64,000 bases of DNA from Alphaproteobacteria bacterium (GCA_022819985.1 JAJEGH010000028.1:1-64000), one strand, 5' to 3'. Counted from the stretch's first letter, positions 16,090-24,665 are shown. A program made the numbers and translations. The notes: generated by a model not told the origin, from the letters alone.

Positions 16090-16450
16090 GGTCGGGAAAG
16101 CGGGCCAACCCGTTGTTTTTCCGGCCTGTTCTTCGAAAACGAACAGCGAAAGGATGTGCAGAACGATGAGGACCATTATCCTATGTTTGCGGATTTTGCG
16201 GCCGGACCGGCGTGGCGTTCCGGATCGCCGACAGCCCCGAAAGCGTTGCGGGGCAAGGCGTTGCGCGGAATGCCGGAGCGGTGCGGCGAACCTGTCCGGC
16301 GTTTTTTTTCGAAAGACAGACCGGTCTGTCCAGGTCAGGGAACCGGGACAACCTCCTGTTTTTCCTGCCTATTTCCGGAATCGAATATTGAACGGTCGTA
16401 CAAAAATGCAGGATTTTTGTTCTTTTTTTCCTGTTCTCACGGCGGCGTCG
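16090..16450. other. Gene-free AT-rich stretch with two related ~90-bp blocks
   Basis: Blocks starting near 16091 (GTCGGGAAAGCGGGCCAACC) and 16333 (GTCAGGGAACCGGGACAACC) share spacing and a following GTTTTTCC run, suggesting an old duplication. A CTGTTC/GAACAG hairpin lies at 16126-16146, and several T-runs occur at 16301-16309 and 16424-16431. Open frames here have no recognisable domains or codon pattern, and I call no gene between 15142 and 16550. Confidence 0.5.
16315..16330. promoter_or_regulatory. Perfect palindrome GACAGACCGGTCTGTC (TetR-operator-like)
   Basis: A 16-bp perfect palindrome in a T-rich context. Its 14-bp core recurs at 46757-46770 in another gene-free stretch. ACAGACCGGTCTGT-type palindromes are common operators of TetR-family repressors (family knowledge). 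No gene starts close by. Confidence 0.5.
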
Positions 16451-16550
16451 GCACGGCCGGGCCGGCGTAACCGCGGCGGAAGAGCGGTTCCGGGGCGCGG
16501 CCCCCCTGCCGCCGGCGCCCCCGCCGCCCTCGCCCCTACCGCCGACGCCC

Positions 16551-17366
16551 CTACCGCCCACGCCGGGGCCCGCGCGCCAGGGCGTCGATGACGCCGCGGA
16601 AGCCGCGCACTTCGCCCCCGGTCATGTTGGCCCGGTGCAGGACGGTGCGCAGGTTGCGCGCCATGACCGGGCGGCGCTCCGGCGGATGGAAATAGCCGGC
16701 CTCGTCCAGCGCGCCTTCGAGATGCTCGAACAGGTTGAGCAGGTCGGAGTGCAGCGCCGGCGCATCGGCGCTCCCGGCCCCCGCTTCCGGTTCCGCCCCC
16801 GGTTCCGGTTCCGCCGCCGCCGCTATTCCGGCCGGGCCGGCCGGCCCCGCGGTCCACCATTCCCAGCCGACCAGCAGCACGGCCTGGGCCAGGTTGAGCG
16901 AATTGTGCGCCGGATTGAGCCGCGCCTCGATAATCGCGCCGGCGAGCGCGACATCGTCGTTGTGCAGGCCCTTGGATTCCTTGCCGAACAGGATGCCGAC
17001 GCGCGCGCCGCCCGCCTCGGCCCGGCGCATCTCCGCAGCCGCCTCGCGCGGGCCGAGCGCCGGCTTGTTCATGTCGCGCGGCCGGGCGGTCGTCGCATAG
17101 ACACGGTGCAGGCCGTCCAGCGCCGCCGCGGTCGAAGCGCAGAGGCGGGCCGCTTCCAGGATCGCCTCGGCGCCGGAAGAAGCCGCGAACGCCTGTTCGC
17201 TCGGCCAGCCGTCGCGCGGAGCGACCAGCCGCAGGTCGGACAGGCCGCAATTCATCATGGCGCGCGCCGCCGTGCCGATATTCTCGCCGAGCTGCGGCTC
17301 GACCAGGATTATGGCAGGGGCGATGACCGCCGGGGCGGCGCTAGCGCCCATTCCCGTTGCGCCCAT
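16551..17366 (-). CDS. trmJ: SpoU/TrmJ-family tRNA 2'-O-methyltransferase
   Basis: 271 aa. The N-terminal SPOUT fold starts IILVEPQLGENIGTAARAMMNCGL (motif 1 region), with VGILFGKESKGL (motif 2) and NPAHNSLNLAQAVLLVGWEWW (motif 3), the knotted SAM-binding elements. TrmJ methylates the ribose of tRNA position 32. A Pro/Glu/Ala-rich low-complexity linker separates the SPOUT domain from a C-terminal helical part (ALHSDLLNLFEHLEGALDEAGYF to RGFRGVIDALARG), as in TrmJ. The start overlaps the end of cimA (by 26 bp, or 11 bp from the ATG at 17351), so the two are probably co-translated. Confidence 0.88.
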   Translation of the reverse strand: MGATGMGASAAPAVIAPAIILVEPQLGENIGTAARAMMNCGLSDLRLVAPRDGWPSEQAFAASSGAEAILEAARLCASTAAALDGLHRVYATTARPRDMNKPALGPREAAAEMRRAEAGGARVGILFGKESKGLHNDDVALAGAIIEARLNPAHNSLNLAQAVLLVGWEWWTAGPAGPAGIAAAAEPEPGAEPEAGAGSADAPALHSDLLNLFEHLEGALDEAGYFHPPERRPVMARNLRTVLHRANMTGGEVRGFRGVIDALARGPRRGR

Positions 17367-18969
17367 TTCCGTTACGGGCGTCGGCGTGGCGCAGCAGCTT
17401 CCAGTAGATCGCGTCGCGCAGCGCCTCGTAGGAGGCTTCGATGATGTTCGGCGAAATCCCGACGGTCGACCAGCGCAGGCCGCTGCCGTCGGTCGATTCG
17501 ATCATCACCCGGGTCACGGCGGCCGTGCCTTCCTGCGGCGTCAGGATGCGGACCTTGTAGTCGGTGAGCCGCATGTCGGCCAGTTCGGGATAAGCGCGCA
17601 GCAGCGCCTTGCGCATGGCGTCGTCCAGGGCGTCGACCGGCCCGTTGCCCTCGCCCGCCTCCAGATAGGGCTCGCCGGCCACGTCCAGCTTGGTCACGGC
17701 GGTGGACACCGTGGTCAGGCTGCCGCGCGCGTTGTAGCGGCGCTCGGTCTCGACCCGGAAACTCTCCATGGTGAAGAATTTCGGCAGGCCCTGCAGCAGC
17801 TTGCGGGCCAGCAGTTCGAAGCTGGCCTCGGCGCCGTCATAGGCGTAGCCGTCATGCTCGCGCGCCTTCACGTCCTCGACCAGCCGGCCGATCTTCGGAT
17901 TGTCGGCGGCGATCCCGATCCCGGCGTCGGCCAGCCGGGCCAGGACGTTGGAGCGGCCGGCCTGGTCCGACACCACGATATGCCGGCGGTTGCCGACCAG
18001 GGCCGGGTCGATATGCTCGTAGGTCCGGGGGTCTTTCTGGACGGCCGAGACGTGCAGGCCGCCCTTGTGGCTGAACGCGCCTTCGCCGACATAGGCCTGG
18101 CTGCGGTCCGGGCTGCGGTTCAGCAGCTCGTCGAGCATGTGGGAGATTGAAGTCAGCCGTTCGAGCTGCGCCGGCGCGACGCCGGTTTCGTAGTCGGTTT
18201 TCAGCGCCAGGGTCGGGATCAGGGAGATCAGGTTGGCGTTGCCGCAGCGCTCGCCCAGCCCGTTGATCGTGCCCTGGACCTGCCGCGCGCCGGCCTCGAC
18301 CGCGGCCAGCGAATTGGCCACGGCATTCTCGGTATCGTTATGGGCGTGGATGCCCAGATGGGAGCCGGGAATGTGCCGCGCAACGTCGGAGACGATGCGG
18401 TAAACCTCGTCCGGCAGGGCGCCGCCGTTGGTGTCGCACAGCACGATCCAGCGCGCGCCGGCGTCGTGGGCGGCCTTCAGGCAGTCCAGGGCGAATTGCG
18501 GATTGGCCTTGTAGCCGTCGAAAAAATGCTCGGCGTCGAACATCGCCTCGTCGAGCCGCCGCTTCGCCAGGGCGATGCTGTCGGCGATCATCGCGACATT
18601 CTCCTCAAGCGTGGTCTCGAGGGCGATATCGACGTGGAAATCCCAGGTCTTGCCGACCATGCAGACGGTGCGCGCCTTCGTGGTCAGGATGGCGGTCAGG
18701 CCCGGATCGTTCTCGGCGCTGCGCCCCGGCCGGCGGGTCATGCCGAAGGCGGTGAATTTCGCCGTCGTCAGGGCGGGCGGCGCGTCGAAGAAAAGGTCGT
18801 CGGTCGGGTTCGCGCCGGGCCAGCCGCCTTCGATGTAATCGACCCCGAGCGTATCCAGGGCCTCGGCGATCGTCGTCTTGTCGCGCACCGAGAAATCGAC
18901 GCCGCGGGTCTGCGCGCCGTCCCGCAGCGTCGTGTCGAACAGATGGATGCGCTTGTCGTCGACGCTCAC
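17341..18969 (-). CDS. cimA: (R)-citramalate synthase
   Basis: 542 aa. HLFDTTLRDGAQTRGVDFS at the N-terminus and GIHAHNDTENAVANSL (metal-binding HxH) are LeuA/CimA catalytic motifs; GWPGANPTDDLFF is typical of the CimA branch. It condenses pyruvate with acetyl-CoA to citramalate, feeding isoleucine synthesis without threonine. A C-terminal LeuA-type allosteric domain (about 395-525) suggests feedback control. The GTG start at 18969 has GGAG upstream; an ATG nearby is in another frame. The extreme C-terminus is a low-complexity Asn/Gly/Arg repeat (NGNGRNGNGR) that overlaps the trmJ start. Confidence 0.9.
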   Translation of the reverse strand: MSVDDKRIHLFDTTLRDGAQTRGVDFSVRDKTTIAEALDTLGVDYIEGGWPGANPTDDLFFDAPPALTTAKFTAFGMTRRPGRSAENDPGLTAILTTKARTVCMVGKTWDFHVDIALETTLEENVAMIADSIALAKRRLDEAMFDAEHFFDGYKANPQFALDCLKAAHDAGARWIVLCDTNGGALPDEVYRIVSDVARHIPGSHLGIHAHNDTENAVANSLAAVEAGARQVQGTINGLGERCGNANLISLIPTLALKTDYETGVAPAQLERLTSISHMLDELLNRSPDRSQAYVGEGAFSHKGGLHVSAVQKDPRTYEHIDPALVGNRRHIVVSDQAGRSNVLARLADAGIGIAADNPKIGRLVEDVKAREHDGYAYDGAEASFELLARKLLQGLPKFFTMESFRVETERRYNARGSLTTVSTAVTKLDVAGEPYLEAGEGNGPVDALDDAMRKALLRAYPELADMRLTDYKVRILTPQEGTAAVTRVMIESTDGSGLRWSTVGISPNIIEASYEALRDAIYWKLLRHADARNGNGRNGNGR

Positions 18970-19127
18970 CCGGCATCTCCGAACCGTTTCGCGGCAATCC
19001 GGAGAGTTACCACCGGGACGCCGCCGCTTTGCTGCGACACGGCCTCACAGGGCGCGCCGGAGGGCCCGGCTTTCCCCGCGGCAATCGCGTTGCTAAGTAG
19101 CGGGCCGGAAGCCCCGCCGCCGGCCCC

Positions 19128-20525
19128 GTGCCCGAAGCCGTCATGCCCGAAGCTCCTGCGCCCGTTTCGTCCGTGCTCGACCTGATCGGCAATACGCCGC
19201 TGGTCGAGGCCGCCTGCTTCGATACCGGGCCGTGCCGCCTGTTCCTCAAGCTGGAGAACCAGAATCCGGGCGGCTCGATCAAGGACCGGGTCGCGCTTTC
19301 GATGATCCGCGCCGCGGAGGACGCCGGCGACCTCGAGCCCGGCGGCACGATCGTCGAGGCAACGGCGGGCAACACCGGGCTCGGCCTGGCCCTGATCGGC
19401 GTGCTGCGGGGCTACCGCTGCATCCTGGTCGTGCCGGACAAGATGAGCCGGGAGAAGATCTTCCATCTCAAGGCCCTGGGCGCCGACGTCCGCCTGACCC
19501 GCTCCGACGTGGGCAAGGGCCATCCGGACTATTACCAGGAGGTTGCGGGCCGCCTGGTGCGGGAGATACCCGGCGCCTGGTGGGCCGACCAGTTCGGCAA
19601 CCCGGCCAACCCGAGGGCGCACGAGACCGGCACGGGGCCGGAAATCTTCGGGCAGATGGGCGGCGACGTGGACGCCGTTATATGCGGCGTCGGCTCGGGC
19701 GGAACGCTCGCCGGCATCGGCCGTTTCATGGCTGCGCACTCGCCGAAGACGGAAATGGTGCTGGCCGATCCGGAAGGCTCGATCCTCGCCGACTATGTCA
19801 ACACCGGGACGCTGGGCAACGAAGTCGGCTCATGGCTGGTCGAGGGCATCGGCGAGGACTTCATCCCGCCGGTCGCCGATCTCGGCCCGGTCCGCAAGGC
19901 CTACACCATCCCGGATTCCGAGGCCTTCGCGACCATCCGGACCCTGCTGCTGAAACAGGGCGTCTTCGCCGGCACGTCCTCGGGCACGCTGATCGCGGCG
20001 GCGTTGCGCCATTGCCGCGAACAGAGCGAGCCGAAGCGGGTCGTCACCCTGGTCTGCGACAGCGGCGCGAAATACCTGTCGAAAGCCTACAACGATTACT
20101 GGCTGGCCGATCAGGGCTTTCTCAGCACCGAACCGGCCGGCGACCTGCGCGACCTGATCGGCCGCAAGCATGCCGAGCGCGCGGTGGTCACCGTCGAGCC
20201 GGACGAGACCCTGACGGCGGCGTTCGGCCGGATGAAGCTGCACGACGTTTCGCAGCTGCCGGTCATGGACGACGGCCGGATCGTCGGCATGGTCGACGAG
20301 AGCGATATCCTGCTGTCGGTGCTGGACGATCCGGGCCGATTCGAGCGGCCCGTGCGCGAAGCGATGACCGCCAACCTGGAGACCATCGAACCGGGCGCGC
20401 CGGTGGATTCGCTGCCGGTCCTGTTCGCGCGGGACAAGGTCGCCATCGTGATGGAAGGCGAGCGCTTCCTCGGCCTGATCACCCGGATCGACCTGCTGAA
20501 CTACATGCGCCAGCGCGCCGCCTGA
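19128..20525 (+). CDS. Cystathionine beta-synthase-type PLP enzyme with C-terminal CBS-domain pair
   Basis: 465 aa. The PLP lysine is K52 in NPGGSIKDRVAL; TAGNTGLGLALIG is the substrate/phosphate loop and GVGSGGTLAGIGRF the PLP-phosphate Gly-rich loop. Residues ~345-465 form two CBS motifs (TLTAAFGRMKLHDVSQLPVMD, then FLGLITRIDLLNYM), which bind adenosyl ligands and regulate the enzyme. The architecture matches cystathionine beta-synthase rather than plain cysteine synthase. With the gamma-lyase-like gene at 21244 it would give reverse transsulfuration. The start is GTG 19128; an ATG five codons later is equally possible. Confidence 0.88.
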   Translation: MPEAVMPEAPAPVSSVLDLIGNTPLVEAACFDTGPCRLFLKLENQNPGGSIKDRVALSMIRAAEDAGDLEPGGTIVEATAGNTGLGLALIGVLRGYRCILVVPDKMSREKIFHLKALGADVRLTRSDVGKGHPDYYQEVAGRLVREIPGAWWADQFGNPANPRAHETGTGPEIFGQMGGDVDAVICGVGSGGTLAGIGRFMAAHSPKTEMVLADPEGSILADYVNTGTLGNEVGSWLVEGIGEDFIPPVADLGPVRKAYTIPDSEAFATIRTLLLKQGVFAGTSSGTLIAAALRHCREQSEPKRVVTLVCDSGAKYLSKAYNDYWLADQGFLSTEPAGDLRDLIGRKHAERAVVTVEPDETLTAAFGRMKLHDVSQLPVMDDGRIVGMVDESDILLSVLDDPGRFERPVREAMTANLETIEPGAPVDSLPVLFARDKVAIVMEGERFLGLITRIDLLNYMRQRAA

Positions 20526-20577
20526 GGCCGCGCCCCACCGGATCGAACCGCCGGATCGAACCGCCGGCGCGGCGCCT

Positions 20578-21093
20578 TTATCCCCGCCGTTCGTCCGGCG
20601 AATCGCCTTCCGGGGCAATCCGGGCATACCTGCCGCGGTAATAGAGCAGCGGATCGCCCTCGGCCTCGTGGCGGAACCGCACCACCTCGCCGACGACGAT
20701 GATATGGTCGCCGCCGTCGTGAACGGCATGGGTCCGGCATTCGAAGACCGCCAGCGCCCCGGCGAATACGGGGCAGCCGACGCTGCAAATGTCATAGCCG
20801 ACGTGGCGCCACTTGTCCTCCGACGGCCGGGCGAAATGGGCGGACACGTCCTGTTGCCGGTCGGTCAGCACGTTGACCGCGAAATGCTTCGCCGTCTCGA
20901 AGTGATTGAAGGAATAGCTGCCCCGGTCCAGGCAGAACAGCACCAGCGGCGGATCGAGGGAAACCGAACTCAGGGAATTGGCGGTAAAACCGACCGGCTC
21001 GCCGCCCCCGGACATGGTGGTGATGACCGTCACGCCGGTCGCAAACGTCCCCAGCGCACTCCGGTAATCGAGGGAATCCTTGTCGGCGGCCAC
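20578..21093 (-). CDS. Flavin reductase-like FMN-binding split-barrel protein
   Basis: 171 aa, GTG start with GGGAGG 6 bp upstream. The order RSALGTFATGVTVITT, GFTANSLSSVSLDPPLVLFCLD, FAVNVLTDRQQD and GDHIIVVGEVV is characteristic of the reductase component of two-component monooxygenases, which uses NAD(P)H to supply reduced flavin. No partner oxygenase is adjacent: it lies on the opposite strand between two transsulfuration genes. Partner unknown. Confidence 0.88.
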   Translation of the reverse strand: MAADKDSLDYRSALGTFATGVTVITTMSGGGEPVGFTANSLSSVSLDPPLVLFCLDRGSYSFNHFETAKHFAVNVLTDRQQDVSAHFARPSEDKWRHVGYDICSVGCPVFAGALAVFECRTHAVHDGGDHIIVVGEVVRFRHEAEGDPLLYYRGRYARIAPEGDSPDERRG

Positions 21094-21243
21094 GCATTGC
21101 CTCCCGAATCCTTGACCCGCGCGCCAGCCTAGCCGCCCCGCTTCCCGGCGTCAAAACGGCGCGCGCGCGGGCTGGCAATGGCGGCTGCGCTGTGCCAGTA
21201 AGCGCCGCGACCCTGCGATACCGCCTGTCTGGAGGCCCGATCC

Positions 21244-22386
21244 GTGAAGCTCGATACCCGCATCGTCCGCGCCGGTATTTCGCCCGACCCGACCACCGGC
21301 GCCATCCTGCCGCCGATCTACGAGACAGCGACCTTCGTCCTCGAGGAAGTCGGCAGGGACAAGGGCTTCGACTACACGCGGTCGTCCAACCCGACGCGCC
21401 AGGTGCTGGAGGACAATCTCGCCGCCATCGAAGGGGCGGAATACGGCATCTGCTTTTCCAGCGGGATGGCGAGCGTGGACAGCGTCATGAAGCTGCTGTC
21501 GGCGGGCGACCACACGGTCTCCTCGAACGACGTCTACGGCGGCGTATCGCGGCACTTCAACCGGGTGCTCGCGCGCTACGGCCTCGAATTCACCTATGTC
21601 GACACCGCCGATCCGGACGCGGTGCGCGCCGCCATCCGGCCGGAAACCCGGATGCTGTGGGTCGAGACGCCGACCAATCCGCTGCTCCAGGTGACCGACC
21701 TCGCGGCCATGTCGGCGATCGCGAAAGAGCACAATCTCCTGCTCGGCGTCGATTCCACCTTCGCCACGCCGGTCTTCCTGCGGCCGCTGGAACTCGGCGC
21801 GGATATCGTGGTCCACAGCACGACCAAATATCTCTCCGGCCACAACCAGATCATCGGCGGCGCCGTCCTGACCAATCGGGAAGACATCTACCGGGAGATG
21901 AAGTTCATCCAGAAGACGATCGGCGCCGTGCCCAGCCCGATGGACTGCTGGCTGGTCCTGCTGGGCCTGAAGACGCTGCATCTGCGCATGGCGCGCCACA
22001 ACGACAGCGGCATGAAGATCGCGCGCTTTCTGGAGGCCCACGACAAGGTCGCGCAGGTCCGTTATCCCGGCCTGCCCTCGCATCCGCAGCACAACATCGC
22101 CGCCGCCCAGATGGACGGTTTTGCCGGCATGATCTCCTTCGAGTTGAAAGGCGGCATCCCGGCGGGCAAGGCGCTGATGAACTCGGTCGAACTGTGCGCG
22201 CTGGCCGAGAGCCTGGGCGCCGTGGAGACCATGATCACCCACCCGGCGACCATGACCCATGCCGAGGTGCCGGCCGAGGAACGCCATGCCCGGGGCCTCA
22301 CCGACGGGCTGGTTCGCCTTTCGGTCGGCATCGAGGATTGCGACGACATCCTGGCCGACCTGGACCGGGCGCTGGCGGCGGCCTGA
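21244..22386 (+). CDS. Cys/Met metabolism PLP enzyme (cystathionine gamma-lyase / gamma-synthase family)
   Basis: 380 aa. Family landmarks: YTRSSNPTRQVLEDNLAAIEG near the N-terminus, the CFSSGMAS turn, WVETPTNPLLQVTD, and the PLP lysine K195 in HSTTKYLSGHNQIIGG. The late ESLGAVETMITHPATMTH block carries the substrate carboxylate contacts. Sequence alone does not separate gamma-lyase from gamma-synthase or beta-lyase. The nearby cystathionine beta-synthase gene favours gamma-lyase, completing homocysteine to cysteine conversion. A GGAG-like site precedes the start. Confidence 0.88.
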   Translation: MKLDTRIVRAGISPDPTTGAILPPIYETATFVLEEVGRDKGFDYTRSSNPTRQVLEDNLAAIEGAEYGICFSSGMASVDSVMKLLSAGDHTVSSNDVYGGVSRHFNRVLARYGLEFTYVDTADPDAVRAAIRPETRMLWVETPTNPLLQVTDLAAMSAIAKEHNLLLGVDSTFATPVFLRPLELGADIVVHSTTKYLSGHNQIIGGAVLTNREDIYREMKFIQKTIGAVPSPMDCWLVLLGLKTLHLRMARHNDSGMKIARFLEAHDKVAQVRYPGLPSHPQHNIAAAQMDGFAGMISFELKGGIPAGKALMNSVELCALAESLGAVETMITHPATMTHAEVPAEERHARGLTDGLVRLSVGIEDCDDILADLDRALAAA

Positions 22387-22408
22387 GCGGCGCGGCGACC
22401 TTCTTTAT

Positions 22409-22562
22409 CGTCATTTCGACCGAAGCCCCGGATTTATCCGGGGCGTAGCGGAGAAAACCGGCTGGCGGCGGGTGCCGGCCGCCCGCGCCGCGCTCCGACG
22501 GCGGAGCGCCCGACAGATTCCTCCGCTCCGCCGCCCGTTGGGCGGCTCCGGTCGGAATGACG
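22409..22562. repeat. 154-bp element bounded by CGTCATTTCGACCG / CGGTCGGAATGACG
   Basis: Same ends and internal layout as 15909-16066, with an extra GCCCCGGATTTATCCGGGGC hairpin near the left end. It fills most of the 22387-22711 gap, where no gene was seen. Confidence 0.8.
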
Positions 22563-22711
22563 GAGTGGAGTGCCGGTTCCGGCCGACGCCGACAGTCGAA
22601 CCGGCTCATTGCCGAACGGCCCTCCGGCTTGCAATGGCCCGGCTTCTTGGCCATCATGCCGGCGTCCCAGCGACCTGACGGATTGGGCGGGAGCCGGCCG
22701 GACCGACGACG

Positions 22712-23467
22712 ATGACTGCGCACACCACCAGGCTGCCCCGTTTCTTCTACCGCATGCCGCCCCGGCCGTGCCCCTACCTGAAAGGGCGCACGGAACAGAA
22801 TATCTTTACCGAACTGGCCGGCCCCAATACCGGCGGCCTGTACGATGCGCTGACCCAGTCGGGCTTTCGGCGGTCGCACAACGTGGCCTACCGGCCGGCC
22901 TGTCCGGGCTGCCGGGCCTGCGTGCCCGTCCGGGTCGTGGCGCCGGCCTTCGCGCCGGGCGCCAGCCTGCGCCGGATCGCCAGGCGCAACGCCGATCTGG
23001 CCGAACAGGATTTGCCGGCCCGGGCGACGGCCGAGCAATACGAACTGTTCCTGCGCTATGTCACCTCGCGCCACGGCGACGGCGAAATGGCCGGCATGGA
23101 TTTTCAGGAATATGCCGCGATGGTGCAGGACAGCCCCTTGCGCACCTTCGTCACCGAATTCCGCGACCCGAGGGGACGGCTGCGCGCCTGCGCCCTCGTC
23201 GACCGGCTGGAAGACGGCCTGTCCGCCGTCTACAGCTTCTTCGATCCGGCCCTCGACCGGCGCAGCCTCGGCACCTACACGATCGTCCGCCTGATCGCCA
23301 GGTCGCGGCAACTCGGCCTGCCCTATCTCTATCTCGGCTACTGGATCGAGGGCAGCCCGAAAATGTCCTACAAGTGGCGCTTCCGCCCGCTCGAAGGGCT
23401 GACGGCGGACGGCTGGCGCCTGCTCGACCTGCGCCCGGCCGAACAGCAGGATCTGTTCGCAGCCTGA
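22712..23467 (+). CDS. bpt: Aspartate/glutamate leucyltransferase (Bpt, ATE-like)
   Basis: 251 aa, normal for Bpt. CPYLKGRTEQNIFTEL and YRPACPGCRACVPVRV with its clustered Cys form the N-terminal ATE domain; SFFDPALDRRSLGTYTI and LYLGYWIEGSPKMSYKWRF are the C-terminal ATE/GNAT-like signatures. The enzyme transfers Leu from leucyl-tRNA to proteins with N-terminal Asp or Glu, marking them for ClpS/ClpAP degradation. It stands alone between a REP element and the hicBA island. Confidence 0.93.
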   Translation: MTAHTTRLPRFFYRMPPRPCPYLKGRTEQNIFTELAGPNTGGLYDALTQSGFRRSHNVAYRPACPGCRACVPVRVVAPAFAPGASLRRIARRNADLAEQDLPARATAEQYELFLRYVTSRHGDGEMAGMDFQEYAAMVQDSPLRTFVTEFRDPRGRLRACALVDRLEDGLSAVYSFFDPALDRRSLGTYTIVRLIARSRQLGLPYLYLGYWIEGSPKMSYKWRFRPLEGLTADGWRLLDLRPAEQQDLFAA

Positions 23468-23551
23468 CGATCCGGAAACCGCAGGAACCTGCTGCGTCGG
23501 CTGCCCGGAACGGCAGGGCCGCAGCGCCGCCCTGCCGGCTTCTGAATGGAG

Positions 23552-23580
23552 ACCGGCCAATAGCGCGCATGTTGCCAGTG
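23552..23580 (+). repeat. 29-bp direct repeat, left copy
   Basis: ACCGGCCAATAGCGCGCATG then TTGCCAGTG, identical to 24849-24877. It lies 84 bp after bpt. Flanks differ on both sides, so the identity is exact and bounded. A CGGCAGGGC/GCCCTGCCG hairpin just upstream (about 23510-23540) may end bpt transcription. Confidence 0.85.
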
Positions 23581-23831
23581 CCCCGGTTTGAAATTGCGGG
23601 GCCGATCGCGGTCCTATCGCCAGCAGGCGAACGATGCCTCATCTGGCGCGTCCGTCTCATGTGACTATATTTGCGCATAGACCCTTACCGTAGGGCTTGC
23701 TAGGGTAGGCTGCATCGAGCAACGCCAATATGTGAGCCAGCAGCCAAAGCGCGCGCAGCGTTCCTCGGTCGTGGGAAGCGGCAAGAAATCGGCCGTCTAG
23801 CCGCCGCCAGCAGATGGAAGGAGTAGCTTGG

Positions 23832-24155
23832 ATGATGCTCCAGCTTAATTTGAAAATTCGATGCGAGGCGGAGAAGATCGAACAATCCGGTCGTTGGATT
23901 GGAGAATGCAAGTCTTTAGGTATCGTAGTCGAGGGGGACAGCCTGGACGATGTCCACAATGCGACTGACGAAGCAATCGACCTTTTGTTTGCCGACCTTG
24001 TGGAAGATGGCGAGCTGGAGGAATTTCTTGCAGATCGCGGGTGGTCTCTAAATGAGCCAATCCCCGACGCCGTTTCCGAAGGCGTATCCGTATCTGTCCC
24101 GTGGGAATTGATTGCGCGTGGAGGCGCCCGTGATATCCAACGCAGCACTGCGTGA
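23832..24155 (+). CDS. hicB: HicB-like antitoxin
   Basis: 107 aa. ATG 23832 is chosen because AAGGAG lies 8 bp upstream. LKIRCEAEKIEQSGRWIGECKSLGIVVEGDSLDDVHNATDEAIDLLFADLV is the degraded RNase-H-like partner domain of HicB: a substrate-like strand pair followed by the A..a..l helix. The C-terminal part (VSVSVPWELIARG) lacks a clear HTH or RHH. HicB neutralises HicA and usually represses its own promoter. It overlaps hicA by 26 bp. Order antitoxin-first is one of the two known arrangements. Confidence 0.7.
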   Translation: MMLQLNLKIRCEAEKIEQSGRWIGECKSLGIVVEGDSLDDVHNATDEAIDLLFADLVEDGELEEFLADRGWSLNEPIPDAVSEGVSVSVPWELIARGGARDIQRSTA

Positions 24156-24363
24156 TGAACTGCGCGCACTGGGCTATGCGTTCAAGAAACAAGGGAAGCG
24201 GGTCGATATATGGAAGAAAGCAGGGTCTATCCACCGTGTGACCTTATCTCGGAATAAACAACACGATCCCAGGTACGCAGCAACGATACTGCGACAAGCC
24301 GGAATGGGTGAGAACGAAATCAAAGCATTTATTGAAGACGAAACCGAAAAAAACGCCCGATAA
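24130..24363 (+). CDS. hicA: HicA-like toxin, active-site His not conserved
   Basis: 77 aa, GTG 24130 with GGAGG 5 bp upstream. ALRDELRALGYAFKKQGK, then DIWKKAGSIHRVTLSRN, then TILRQAGMGENEIKAFI follow the double-stranded-RNA-binding-like HicA fold. HicA mRNA interferases carry a catalytic His just before this strand (GSHH or GKHDIW types); here the position reads GKRVDIW. A second His is present in SIHRV and NKQHDP. The toxin may therefore be inactivated or use a different residue. Co-translation with hicB is expected from the overlap. Confidence 0.65.
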   Translation: MISNAALRDELRALGYAFKKQGKRVDIWKKAGSIHRVTLSRNKQHDPRYAATILRQAGMGENEIKAFIEDETEKNAR

Positions 24364-24432
24364 ATAGCTTGCTGCCCCTGTATCGGGGGTATGAACGGGC
24401 TAACCACACAGACGCGCGTCCGAATTCCGAAT

Positions 24433-24665
24433 ATGCCGGTTGAAGGCTTGTCCATGCGGGCCGCCAGCCGGGTTGCAGGGGTTTCGATAACACCGTCGCG
24501 AAGCCGACGATCAAGGCAGGTCGGGCTTGCGCCGCCCATCGCCATGAAGCCGTGCGCAACGTCACCGCCAAAAAGGTTCGGTGCGATGAAATCCGGCCGT
24601 TCTGCTATGCGAAGGAAAAGAACGTCGCGCGCTCCAAGGCTGCCCCGCATGGCGCCGTCCGGTGA
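24433..24665 (+). pseudogene. Degenerate transposase fragment (N-terminal HTH and start of core)
   Basis: Frame 1 reads MPVEGLSMRAASRVAGVS; a frame change near 24485 continues DNTVAKPTIKAGRACAAHRH, then EAVRNVTAKKVRCDEIRPFC and YAKEKNVARSKAAPHGAVR before a stop at 24663. This order (SMRA.SRVA.VS.NTV, HVRN...QCDEIWSFCYAKEKNV) is one I recognise from a widespread alphaproteobacterial IS1-like transposase. The frameshift, the DEIRPF for DEIWSF change and early stop show it is dead. The rest of the element is missing. Confidence 0.7.

Noticed and set aside
16156-16470. 104-codon open frame in the gene-free AT-rich stretch
   Set aside because: It has no recognisable domain, crosses the TetR-like palindrome and T-runs, and has codon use unlike neighbours.
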